In this document: positions 8,532 to 16,390 of the stretch, in pieces
How positions within the stretch are numbered: position 1 is the stretch's first letter
Layout: every line of letters starts with the position of its first letter
Source: Corynebacterium aquatimens
GTDB taxonomy: Bacteria > Actinomycetota > Actinomycetes > Mycobacteriales > Mycobacteriaceae
Reading direction: 5' to 3'
Assembly: GCF_030408395.1 (NCBI RefSeq)
Contig: NZ_CP046980.1
Location: 372,001-436,000, forward strand
DNA length: 64,000 bases
Made by a program: the position numbers and the translations under genes
Notes under the pieces: model-generated
What the model saw: only the letters and a program-made list of their open reading frames with translations
Told to the model about the DNA's origin: nothing
Database searches by the model: none

Positions 8532-10318
8532 TGCACCTCCCTTTCGGCTTCAGCTGGGACGCGATCAGGATTGGGCAAGGGGACCTCCGCGGTGGTGACC
8601 TCGGCCTTAGGCGCAGGTGCGTCCGATCGTCTCTTGCTGATGTCGTCTTCAACGTTTTGGCCACCGGGATTATCCAGCGTGCGCCCGGGCTCGGTGTCTT
8701 CCGTCCACTCTGGGCCCAGCACGGCGGAGCGGTAGATCGAAATGTCTAAGGCGCTCTCGGCGGCGCGGCCAGTAATCGCGGAGATCGGCCCAGCTAGGAA
8801 GGTGATGGACACTGATGCTGCCACCAACGTCGCGGTGGAAAGAACCATGCCCGGTGGTGTGCGGCCCACGTCATTGCGGTCCGCGACCGAGATTGTGTCG
8901 GTGATATCGCCCAACGGGCTGAGGCGTTCAAATGTCACGTCCCCTTCAGGCGCATCGGCACGGTCGCGGACAAAGGCCTTTGACCACACACGGATCATCG
9001 CGTACAGGGTCAACAGTGAGGTGATCACTGCGCCACCGATGAGCAACCATGCAAGCCAGGTGCCTTCCTCGGCGCCAGCTTGAAGCAGGATCACCTTGCC
9101 CAAGAAACCAGAGAACGGCGGGATGCCACCCAGGTTCAATGCCGGGATGAAGTACAAGATCGCGATCACCGGCGCGGTGTAAAGCAACGATCCTAAACGG
9201 CGTAGCTGCGAGGACCCAGTGGTGCGTTCGATGAGAGAAACCACCAAAAACAGCGAGGTCTGCACCAAAATGTGGTGCACCGCGTAAAAGATCGCCCCGC
9301 TCAGGCCCTGCTTCGATCCAAGCGCTAGGCCGAACACCATGTATCCAATGTGGCTGACCAGCGTGAATGACAACAGACGTTTAATGTCATTTTGCGCCAA
9401 AGCACCCATGACACCCACGATCATGGTCGCTAGAGCCACCCACATCAGCAGGGTGTCCAAAGAACCGTCGGTGAATACCGTCACGCGCATGCGGATCATG
9501 GAGTAAACGCCGACCTTCGTCAACAAGCCAGCGAATACTGCAGTCACCAGCGACGCGGCAGTGGGGTAGGAGTCCGGGAGCCACGCATCCAGCGGGAAGA
9601 CCGCGGCCTTAATACCAAAGGCCACGAGCAGTGTGGCGAAGATTGCGGTCCTCGTGCCGTCATCAAGCATTTCCATGCGCATGCCCGCTTGAGCCATATT
9701 CATCGTGCCCACGGACGCGTACACCAACGCGAGCGCGAACAGGAAGACCATCGACGACGCCATGGACACCATGACGTAACCGATACCTGCGCGAACGCGG
9801 CCGGGAGATGCGCCGAGCGTGAGCAGGACGTAGGAAGCGATCAGGAAGATCTCAAAACCGACGTAGAGGTTGAATAGGTCACCCGCCAAAAACGACAAGT
9901 TCACGCCCATGGTCAGCAGCATGTATGTGGGCAGGAAAACGGATACCGGATCTTTCTCATTACCGTCCCGGATTCCTTGGGAGATGGCGAACCACATCAC
10001 GGACACCAGCACAATCGCGGACACGAAAAGCATGATTCCGCTGAGACGATCCGCCACCAGCGTGATTCCTATCGGTGCATCCCACCCGGCCATCTGCACG
10101 GTTTGAATGCCTTTGATATCCGCGACCAAAATCAACGACCCAGAAATCAACGCCAACGCCAACAAAGTGACAAACGCGACGGTGCGTTGGATCGACGTGC
10201 GGTGCCCCGCCAGCAAAATTAACGCTGCAGCCAAGGCCGGCAACAGCACCGGCAGGGGGATAAGGAACGGCGCATACGGCAGGAGCCAGTTCACGTACGC
10301 ATCAACGGTGGCGTTCAT
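8528..10318 (-). CDS. mrpD: Na+/H+ antiporter subunit D
   Basis: A 596-aa NADH-quinone-oxidoreductase-like antiporter subunit (Proton_antipo_M). Conserved lysine-containing helices are present around GIKAAVFPLDAWLPDSYPTA and LLSFTLVSHIGYMVFGLALG, as expected for proton-conducting subunits. The C-terminal about 100 residues form a charged hydrophilic tail beyond the membrane core. It overlaps mrpC by 17 bp. Confidence 0.94.
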   Translation of the reverse strand: MNATVDAYVNWLLPYAPFLIPLPVLLPALAAALILLAGHRTSIQRTVAFVTLLALALISGSLILVADIKGIQTVQMAGWDAPIGITLVADRLSGIMLFVSAIVLVSVMWFAISQGIRDGNEKDPVSVFLPTYMLLTMGVNLSFLAGDLFNLYVGFEIFLIASYVLLTLGASPGRVRAGIGYVMVSMASSMVFLFALALVYASVGTMNMAQAGMRMEMLDDGTRTAIFATLLVAFGIKAAVFPLDAWLPDSYPTAASLVTAVFAGLLTKVGVYSMIRMRVTVFTDGSLDTLLMWVALATMIVGVMGALAQNDIKRLLSFTLVSHIGYMVFGLALGSKQGLSGAIFYAVHHILVQTSLFLVVSLIERTTGSSQLRRLGSLLYTAPVIAILYFIPALNLGGIPPFSGFLGKVILLQAGAEEGTWLAWLLIGGAVITSLLTLYAMIRVWSKAFVRDRADAPEGDVTFERLSPLGDITDTISVADRNDVGRTPPGMVLSTATLVAASVSITFLAGPISAITGRAAESALDISIYRSAVLGPEWTEDTEPGRTLDNPGGQNVEDDISKRRSDAPAPKAEVTTAEVPLPNPDRVPAEAEREVQ

Positions 10319-10802
10319 GTTCTGCCTCCTTCACTGGGTCTTCGAAACTTGCTGGCCCAAACGCGTCACCGCCGCTGCGCAGACGGCCCGTTTCCGGGTC
10401 ATCGGACGCGTCCGCATCCGGCGCCGCCGACGGTGTTGTCGGCCGGGCCGCAATTGCTGCATCCTCTGCGTCATCCTCGATAACGTCGTCGGTGCGGTAG
10501 CGATACTGCCTGTAAATCAGGGCGAGAATGAACGCCGTCATCGCCATCGAAATCACGATCGCCGTCAAAATCATCGCCTGCGCAAGCGGATCGGCGATCT
10601 TCTCCCCGTACTCCAGCGAGTCACGATAAATAATCGGCGGCGAGCCAGCCTGACCACCAGCTTGCAGCAGCAGCAAGTTCGCTCCGTTGCCCAGCAGCAT
10701 CACTCCCATCAGCATGCGCGTCAAAGCGCGATCAAGCATCAGATACACGCCCGCGGCAATCAGAACGCCTGACGCCAACAGCAGAAACAGGTTCGCTTCC
10801 AT
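10302..10802 (-). CDS. mrpC: Na+/H+ antiporter subunit C
   Basis: A 166-aa NuoK-like subunit with three transmembrane helices (LFLLLASGVLIAAGVYLML; MLMGVMLLGNGANLLLLQAGG; ADPLAQAMILTAIVISMAMTAFILAL) and the characteristic DPLAQAMILTAIVI motif. An acidic, Ala/Thr-rich tail of about 55 residues follows. The ATG directly abuts the TAG of mrpA. Confidence 0.94.
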   Translation of the reverse strand: MEANLFLLLASGVLIAAGVYLMLDRALTRMLMGVMLLGNGANLLLLQAGGQAGSPPIIYRDSLEYGEKIADPLAQAMILTAIVISMAMTAFILALIYRQYRYRTDDVIEDDAEDAAIAARPTTPSAAPDADASDDPETGRLRSGGDAFGPASFEDPVKEAEHERHR

Positions 10803-13800
10803 CTAACGCTCGCCTCCTTCGCGCTTGCTTATCGTCGACTCCCTAGGCAACGTCACCTTCCACGACGCCGTCGGGGCGACGTCCGATCCCACACCCGCGG
10901 TAGCGAGCTCGGACAGTTTTTCTGCCTTTGTTTTTCCGCTGCCAGCACTGTCGCTCCGGGCCTTCTCACGGTGGGCCTTCTCACTGCGGGCTTGAGCACG
11001 GGCGGCTTCGCGTGCACGCTTCTTTTCGGCGTTGATGCGTTGACGCTCTTCGTTCTTGACCTGCATTGCACGGGCGCGGTCGCGTGCCCGCGCCTTGCGC
11101 TGATCTTCTTCGAGGTCAAGCTGCGCGCCCATGGCGTTGAGGATGTGCATGATAAGGCCGACCACGATGAGGTACACGCCAGCATCGAAGGCAAGCGCCG
11201 AGGGGATTGCAACCTCCCCGATCAGCGGCAAGGTCGGCTCGACATAGCCTGTGGTCAGTGGTGGGTAACCGAGGAACATCGGCACGATCGCGGTGACCCC
11301 CGATGTCAGCAACCCAAATCCCAGCAGCGATGCCGGGGCAATGGGCAGAACCTCTTCCAACTCTTGACGTCCGCCGGCTAGGTAGCGCAATGTCAGAGCA
11401 AGCCCCGCGACCAAGCCACCGGCGAAACCACCGCCGGGTGCGTTGTGGCCGGAGAAGAAGAAGTACATCGACAGCAGCATGATGGACGGGAACAGGATCC
11501 GCGTCACCACATCGACCATGATGGAGCGGTTCTGCTCTTTCTCATCCGCGACACCGCTGGCCAACCACCGCGGATTCGTTGACGCCAACGTCGGGCGCCG
11601 GGAGCGCCGGTCGAAGCTACGCGTGCGGTAGATCAGGCTCGCGATACCGGTAGCGGCGATCACCAAAACGCTGATTTCGCCGAGGGTATCCGCTGCACGG
11701 AGATCAACCAGCAGCACGTTCACCGTGTTGCGACCGTGGCCGATGTCGTAGGCAAGCTGCGGCATCGCGGTGGAGATCGGCTTGGTGGTCCGCGCGGAAA
11801 TCGCCACCATGGCAACCACCACGACGGACACACCAACACCGACCGAGAGCCATGCGCGTAAGCGGTTATCAGCATCCTTGCGCGGCTCAATCTCCGTCGG
11901 CAATCGGCGGAGTACCAACATGAAGACGACCATCACGATCGTTTCCACGAGGATCTGAGTCAGCGCCAGGTCCGGTGCGCCGTGGAGCGCAAAGATCATG
12001 GCCAGGCAGTATCCGGCCATGCCGACCATCGCCACCATGGACAAACGGTTGCGTTGCCGAGTAGCAGCGATCGCCGCGAGCATGATGATGATCGCGGCGG
12101 CACCCTGCCATGGGCTGTCCCACAAAATCATGCGCACGGTGTTGCTTTGGCCCAAGATCAAGCCCGCGAGCGGCACAACCATGAGAACCGCGAAAATCAC
12201 CGCCAGGTTGATCGTCACCGAACCGCGCTGAGTCGACGCCGTCAAGCGCAGCGACAACGTACGCAGCGTGCGCAAAATGTTGTCCCAGAGCTCATCAGCA
12301 TCACCCAAGGCTGGTCGTTCAAACTGCGCTTTAGCCACGAGTTCTCGTTGCCAGTGCATGAGTGCACCGACGGCAATGATGACCACTGTGAGGATCAGCG
12401 GGACCGTAATTCCGTGCCACAGCTTGAGCTCATGGGCTTCCATGCCGGGGAAGCGGACGTTTAAAAACTCGGTGAAAGCGTGCGATAGCGGCGCTGGCCA
12501 TAGACCAAATACCGTGGTCAAAACCGTCAATACCGTTGGTGATGCCCACAGCGTCAGATCACGAGTGTGTAGGTTTGCCTCTTTGACGATCTTCTCACCA
12601 CGATTTTCGGGGTGATTATCAATGACCCCGACGAAGCCTTCCTTGGTGCTAAACGCACCGTAGAGAAAGTACAACGCGTACGCCATGGTCAGGATCGAAC
12701 CCACCACAAAACCGACCATCATCAGGTTGCGCGGCATGCCCACCAAGAGCTCTTCGTGCAGCGTGGCTTCCAACGCAGCTTCCTTAGCCACGAAGCCCCA
12801 CAAGGGCGGAATCCCAGCCATCGAAGCAGCAGAAATGATCGCCAACGTAGCGACGAACGGGCTTGACCTGCCGAGGCCGGAGAGCTCCCGAATATCGCGA
12901 GTACCCAGTGTGTGGTCGATCGCGCCCACGATCATGAAAAGCGCTGCCTTGAACAGCGAGTGGCTGAACGTCAACGCCAATCCCGCCATCATTGCTTCGC
13001 GCGATCCCACGCCGATCACAGCAATGATGAACCCAAGTTGGGAAACCGTTCCGTACGCCAAGATCAGCTTGAGGTCATACTCTTTGAGCGCCATCCAGCC
13101 ACCAAGCAGCATCGTGAAAATACCCACGGGGATGACAACCAAGTGCCAGCTACTGACCGTGTGGAAATCCGGGGCCAAACGCGCCACCAGGTAGATTCCC
13201 GCCTTCACCATGGCGGCCGAGTGAAGATACGCCGACACCGGCGTCGGCGCAGCCATTGCACCGGGAAGCCAGAAGTGGAACGGCGCCTGAGCTGATTTCG
13301 ATAGAGCACCAAGCAGGATCAGGACGATCGCGACCTGCATGGGCATCGTCGACTCAAGCGTGGAGAACTGGGAGATTTCCGAAAGCTTCCAGATCCCAGT
13401 GCTTGTGCCGAACAATACGATTCCCACCAGCATTGCCAAACCACCGAAGGTGGTGACCAACAGTGCCTGGGTTGCTGCACGGCGGGAACTCGCACGCTCA
13501 CCGTAGTAGTTAACTAACAAATACGACAGCAGCGACGTGATCTCCCAGAACACGTACATCAGTAAGAAATTGTCCGCGATGACCAGGCCGTACATGACCG
13601 TGGCAAACATCGTGAGCTGGGAGGCAAAGAGCGCCAACCTGCGTGGGTTTGAATCGAAATACCCCCAGCAATAAAAGAGGACCAGCGCCCCGATTCCCAA
13701 AACGATGAGACCGAACAGACCCGCCAAGGCATCAAGGCGGAAGTCCAAGTTCAGATGGATCGGAGGCATCCACGGAATTGACGCGCGGATCTCACCCCCG

Positions 13801-13955
13801 TTCGCGAACGTTCCACTAATGAACTCGCGGGTGAGCCACAAAAATCCCCCTAAGGGGACGAGTGCCAAAAGACCGAAAGCAGGACGACCAATCGACCGCA
13901 TCAAAAACGGTGCTGCGGCGGTGGCCGCGATCAACGCGAAGAGCAAAACCAGCAC
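10803..13955 (-). CDS. mrpA: Na+/H+ antiporter subunit A with fused MrpB
   Basis: A 1050-aa fusion of MrpA and MrpB. Residues 1 to about 500 are NuoL-like, with SAQAPFHFWLPGAM and a proton-channel Lys helix; a middle MrpA C-terminal part carries the family motif GAPDLALTQILVETI; the MrpB part shows FFSGHNAPGGGFAGGLVAG. A strongly basic, Ala/Arg-rich coiled-coil-like tail (about 945-1050) is extra. The start is GTG at 13955, preceded by a strong AGGAGG at 13966-13971. First gene of mrpACDEFG, which provides salt and alkaline pH tolerance. Confidence 0.95.
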   Translation of the reverse strand: MLVLLFALIAATAAAPFLMRSIGRPAFGLLALVPLGGFLWLTREFISGTFANGGEIRASIPWMPPIHLNLDFRLDALAGLFGLIVLGIGALVLFYCWGYFDSNPRRLALFASQLTMFATVMYGLVIADNFLLMYVFWEITSLLSYLLVNYYGERASSRRAATQALLVTTFGGLAMLVGIVLFGTSTGIWKLSEISQFSTLESTMPMQVAIVLILLGALSKSAQAPFHFWLPGAMAAPTPVSAYLHSAAMVKAGIYLVARLAPDFHTVSSWHLVVIPVGIFTMLLGGWMALKEYDLKLILAYGTVSQLGFIIAVIGVGSREAMMAGLALTFSHSLFKAALFMIVGAIDHTLGTRDIRELSGLGRSSPFVATLAIISAASMAGIPPLWGFVAKEAALEATLHEELLVGMPRNLMMVGFVVGSILTMAYALYFLYGAFSTKEGFVGVIDNHPENRGEKIVKEANLHTRDLTLWASPTVLTVLTTVFGLWPAPLSHAFTEFLNVRFPGMEAHELKLWHGITVPLILTVVIIAVGALMHWQRELVAKAQFERPALGDADELWDNILRTLRTLSLRLTASTQRGSVTINLAVIFAVLMVVPLAGLILGQSNTVRMILWDSPWQGAAAIIIMLAAIAATRQRNRLSMVAMVGMAGYCLAMIFALHGAPDLALTQILVETIVMVVFMLVLRRLPTEIEPRKDADNRLRAWLSVGVGVSVVVVAMVAISARTTKPISTAMPQLAYDIGHGRNTVNVLLVDLRAADTLGEISVLVIAATGIASLIYRTRSFDRRSRRPTLASTNPRWLASGVADEKEQNRSIMVDVVTRILFPSIMLLSMYFFFSGHNAPGGGFAGGLVAGLALTLRYLAGGRQELEEVLPIAPASLLGFGLLTSGVTAIVPMFLGYPPLTTGYVEPTLPLIGEVAIPSALAFDAGVYLIVVGLIMHILNAMGAQLDLEEDQRKARARDRARAMQVKNEERQRINAEKKRAREAARAQARSEKAHREKARSDSAGSGKTKAEKLSELATAGVGSDVAPTASWKVTLPRESTISKREGGER

Positions 13956-14037
13956 GGTTTTCTAACCTCCTCGCGTACTTGTCCACAAAATCAAAAGCAA
14001 CACTTACACAGTACATAACGGCCCCGACATTCCATTT

Positions 14038-14112
14038 CCGTGGCCTTTGGCCAGCGGAAACGAAAAGAGAAGAGCCTCAATAAAACCGTGGCCTTTGGCC
14101 AGCGGAAACGAA
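14038..14112. repeat. two 27-bp direct repeats, each a hairpin, 48 bp apart
   Basis: Identical 27-bp copies lie at 14038-14064 and 14086-14112. Each holds TGGCC-TTT-GGCCA inside CCG...CGG arms with one bulged base. On the minus strand the 14086-14112 copy is followed by TTTTATT and so reads as an intrinsic terminator for the LeuA-like gene. The other copy has no T-run and sits in the mrp upstream region. Confidence 0.75.
14082..14112 (-). terminator. terminator of the LeuA-like gene
   Basis: Minus strand: CCG-C-TGGCC AAA GGCCA-CGG, then TTTTATT. It lies 31 bp after the stop codon of the 14143-14697 gene. Confidence 0.6.
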
Positions 14113-14142
14113 CAGATAACGGGATCGTCGATAAGCGATGCT

Positions 14143-14697
14143 TTAGCCGTAGATGCGCTGTGCCGCGGAAGACATTGCGGCGGCGATGGAGGCCTGCGGG
14201 GTGGCGCCGAAGCCGATTGCCCAGGCGGTGTGGCGCTCGTTGATTTGGTGGGCGACTTTGATCGCGGTGAACGTGGCCTCGTGGATTTCCCACTGGTGGA
14301 AGTCCAGGATCTCAACGTAACGGTTGGCGTCGCCAAGCATCTGGGCGAAAGCGTGGGCGGGGCCAGAGGCTGTGACCTCGTGCTGGGCGGTGCGCGGTGG
14401 GAACGTCTTGGACATTTCGGTGACGTCAGCGCGGTAGGAGTTGTAGCACCAGTTGGCTTTCTCCTCACCAGTGAAGGTGATGCGCGTCATTGGGGTCGGC
14501 GCGAAGGTGGCGGTGAACAGGTCCCAGCTCATCCCCTGGGCCTCATCACGCAGTTCCTTCGGCAGTGGGCGGGAGGAGGGGAAGCGGGTCTTCAGCGGAT
14601 CGCTACCGGACTTCGTTGCCGGTGCCGGTGCAGTCTGGGAAGTGAAGGTGCGGGAGTCGGAAATGGTGGTCGTGGAAAAAGCGTCGAAGTTCGACAT
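14143..14697 (-). CDS. stand-alone LeuA-type regulatory (dimerisation) domain protein
   Basis: A 184-aa protein. Its C-terminal about 80 residues match the leucine-sensing regulatory domain of 2-isopropylmalate synthase: ASGPAHAFAQML, YVEILDFHQWEI (LeuA has VxxLDYYEH), then AWAIGFGATPQASIAAAMSS (LeuA has WGVGI...TTASLRAV). Residues about 60-75 (MSWDLFTATFAPTP) resemble the LeuA linker. The catalytic TIM barrel is absent, and no barrel gene is adjacent. It is preceded by a branched-chain amino acid leader peptide with a masking structure, so leucine-responsive expression is likely. It might modulate LeuA by hetero-oligomerisation, but that is inference. Terminator at 14082-14112. Confidence 0.8.
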   Translation of the reverse strand: MSNFDAFSTTTISDSRTFTSQTAPAPATKSGSDPLKTRFPSSRPLPKELRDEAQGMSWDLFTATFAPTPMTRITFTGEEKANWCYNSYRADVTEMSKTFPPRTAQHEVTASGPAHAFAQMLGDANRYVEILDFHQWEIHEATFTAIKVAHQINERHTAWAIGFGATPQASIAAAMSSAAQRIYG

Positions 14698-14709
14698 GAT
14701 TGGAAGAGT

Positions 14710-14853
14710 CCTTCTACGTATGTGCGTTGTGTACGGGATCCGACTCCTTGGGTGGCTGGGTTACTAACGACCACTATCCCGTACCGCTGGGGAGTCGGTT
14801 ACTCCGCGTCGGGGTCGGTGGCCCGTAGTACTAGCCCTACGGCACGTAGAAGG
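14710..14853 (-). promoter_or_regulatory. attenuator-like RNA: leader codons can mask the Shine-Dalgarno sequence
   Basis: Minus-strand RNA 14853-14844 (CCTTCTACGT, which includes the leader Leu6-Leu7 codons CTT CTA) is perfectly complementary over 10 bp to 14719-14710 (ACGTAGAAGG), which contains the AAGGA ribosome-binding sequence of the LeuA-like gene. Between them lie two more perfect complementary pairs in interleaved order: 14798-14791 with 14747-14740 (8 bp) and 14784-14776 with 14739-14731 (9 bp). A ribosome stalled at the Leu codons would keep the masking strand occupied and leave the Shine-Dalgarno sequence free. Confidence 0.75.
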
Positions 14854-14867
14854 ATTGCTGAATACAT
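14799..14867 (-). CDS. branched-chain amino acid leader peptide
   Basis: A 22-codon ORF, MYSAILLRAVGL then VLRATDPDAE, ending in TAA. Seven of residues 5-14 are Ile, Leu or Val (I5 L6 L7 V10 L12 V13 L14). The Leu codons CTT and CTA include the usually rare CTA three times, a usual sign of an attenuator leader. The ATG lies 7 nt after a TAATCT box, so the leader itself is leaderless. It stops 102 bp before the LeuA-like start codon. Too short for normal gene finders. Confidence 0.8.
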   Translation of the reverse strand: MYSAILLRAVGLVLRATDPDAE

Positions 14868-14874
14868 GTGGGCT

Positions 14875-14880
14875 AGATTA
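14875..14880 (-). promoter_or_regulatory. -10 box for the leader peptide transcript
   Basis: TAATCT on the minus strand, 7 nt before the leader ATG at 14867. It places the transcription start at that ATG. Confidence 0.65.
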
Positions 14881-14935
14881 CAAAACCTGGCCCGGGCGCG
14901 CAATACGTTTTTGGAATCTTTTTGGATCAACGTAT

Positions 14936-14965
14936 AAAAAGCCCCTGAACGCGCAGTTCAGGGGC
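14936..14965 (-). terminator. terminator of the M20 peptidase gene
   Basis: A 10-bp perfect stem GCCCCTGAAC / GTTCAGGGGC with a 5-nt loop at 14951-14955, followed on the minus strand by TTTTT (14940-14936). It lies 28 bp after the peptidase stop. Confidence 0.9.
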
Positions 14966-14992
14966 CTAAGAATTCTGAAGAATAAAAATCGG

Positions 14993-16366
14993 TTATCGGC
15001 GGGCTGTTGCGCCGTATCGGGTGAGGAAGAGGGCTTCCGCAACCGCGATCGCTTCGATTTCGGTTGGGTCCACCGACTCATCCGCGGAGTGGATCCGGGC
15101 CAAGGCGTCTTCCACGCCGAACATGGCGATTTCCGCGTCGGGGAACTGCTTTTGCAAAGCGGCAGTGAGCGGGATCGAGCCGCCGGACCCAACGACGGCG
15201 AGCTCAGCGCCGTCGTAGGCTTCCTGCAGGCACTGGCCAAGGAGCTGCACGGCGGGCTTGGCGGGATCGGTGGCAAAACCGTTGTTGATGTCTTCGATGT
15301 CTACCTCAACGTGAACGTTCCACGGGGCATGGCTGAGCAGGTGCTCGCGCAACGCTTCAGCGGCGGCACGGGGGTCCATTTCCGCAGGTGTGCGCAAGTT
15401 AAGCTGCGCGGAAGCGTGCGGCACGATGGCGTTGACTGCTTGATCGACCGGGGTCGAGCTGAAGCCGATCACGCTTACCGCCGGTCGCGCCCAAACCAGG
15501 TCTGCCACTTCATCATCGCCGCCCATGAGGTCAACCCCGTCCAGAACGCCGCCGTCAGCGCGGAAGGTAGCAGAATCATACGGCTGGCCGGACCATGTCT
15601 GGGTGCATTCCACACCGTCGATCACGGTGCGGCCTTTCTCATCACGCAAGGAATCAAGCATGCGGATCAGCGCGGCCACCGGGTCCGGTGCTGCACCGCC
15701 GAAGGTGCCGGAATGCACAGCATCATTGAGCGTCTTCACCGTCACTTTCAGTTGCGCACCGCCACGCAGAGACGTCGTCAGCGTGGGTACACCAACGGCG
15801 ACATTGCCAGAATCAGCAATCAAAATAGCGTCGGCTGCAAACAACTCAGGTTGTTCTTCCAGAAGGACTTCCAACCCGCCGCCGCCGAGTTCTTCCGAAC
15901 CTTCGACCACCACAACAAGGTTGATCCCCAGTCCTTCAAAGCCGCCGTTGTCCGGGCGCTCACCAGAACGTTCGCGCAGCAAGCGAAGCGTTTCCAGGTG
16001 CATCGCCACGTTGCCCTTGCAGTCCGAGGCGCCGCGGCCGTACCAGCGCCCATTGCGCTCCGTAAGGGTGAAGGGATCCGAGGTCCATTTCGCGGGGTCG
16101 CCCGCCGGGACAACGTCGTAGTGGGAATATAGGAGCACCTGTGGTCCGTCGATAAGCGGCGTGCTCCGCGCGATGATCGTGTCAGCATTGTCGATGGTGG
16201 GGTGGCGGGAAACGTCAAGCCCAGCGTCGCGCAAGGCTCCCTCTACCCATTCGGCGGCTGCGGCGTGCTCATCCGCAAGCTCAGGGACGGAGTGCGGGGA
16301 GTTGAACGACACCAGCGCCGAAAGGTCAGAAAAAATACGGTCACGTTGCGGAATAAAGGTGCTCAT
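14993..16366 (-). CDS. M20 family zinc dipeptidase
   Basis: A 457-aa M20/M28-type metallopeptidase, probably a cytosolic dipeptidase or deacylase. Metal and catalytic motifs are seen in order: YSHYDVVPAG (His ligand and catalytic Asp), GRGASDCKGNVAMH (bridging Asp), VEGSEELGG (catalytic Glu pair) and ADSGNVAVG. The ATG at 16366 (MSTFIPQRDR) lies 7 nt after TACCGT, and the longer frame starts before that promoter. It is divergent from an OPT-family oligopeptide transporter, which suggests uptake and hydrolysis of peptides as a pair. Confidence 0.9.
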   Translation of the reverse strand: MSTFIPQRDRIFSDLSALVSFNSPHSVPELADEHAAAAEWVEGALRDAGLDVSRHPTIDNADTIIARSTPLIDGPQVLLYSHYDVVPAGDPAKWTSDPFTLTERNGRWYGRGASDCKGNVAMHLETLRLLRERSGERPDNGGFEGLGINLVVVVEGSEELGGGGLEVLLEEQPELFAADAILIADSGNVAVGVPTLTTSLRGGAQLKVTVKTLNDAVHSGTFGGAAPDPVAALIRMLDSLRDEKGRTVIDGVECTQTWSGQPYDSATFRADGGVLDGVDLMGGDDEVADLVWARPAVSVIGFSSTPVDQAVNAIVPHASAQLNLRTPAEMDPRAAAEALREHLLSHAPWNVHVEVDIEDINNGFATDPAKPAVQLLGQCLQEAYDGAELAVVGSGGSIPLTAALQKQFPDAEIAMFGVEDALARIHSADESVDPTEIEAIAVAEALFLTRYGATARR

Positions 16367-16373
16367 GTGCCCG

Positions 16374-16383
16374 ACGGTACACT
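16374..16383. promoter_or_regulatory. overlapping divergent -10 boxes, M20 peptidase and OPT transporter
   Basis: Plus-strand TACACT (16378-16383) lies 7 nt before the OPT ATG at 16391. Minus-strand TACCGT (16379 down to 16374) lies 7 nt before the peptidase ATG at 16366. The two boxes share the self-complementary TA at 16378-16379. Both mRNAs would be leaderless. Confidence 0.6.
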
Positions 16384-16390
16384 TTTTCCC

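Noticed and set aside
14592..14774. 60-codon frame antisense region over the leader and gene start
   Set aside because: The 22-codon leader and LeuA-like gene explain the region; this frame has no promoter-linked start or ribosome site.
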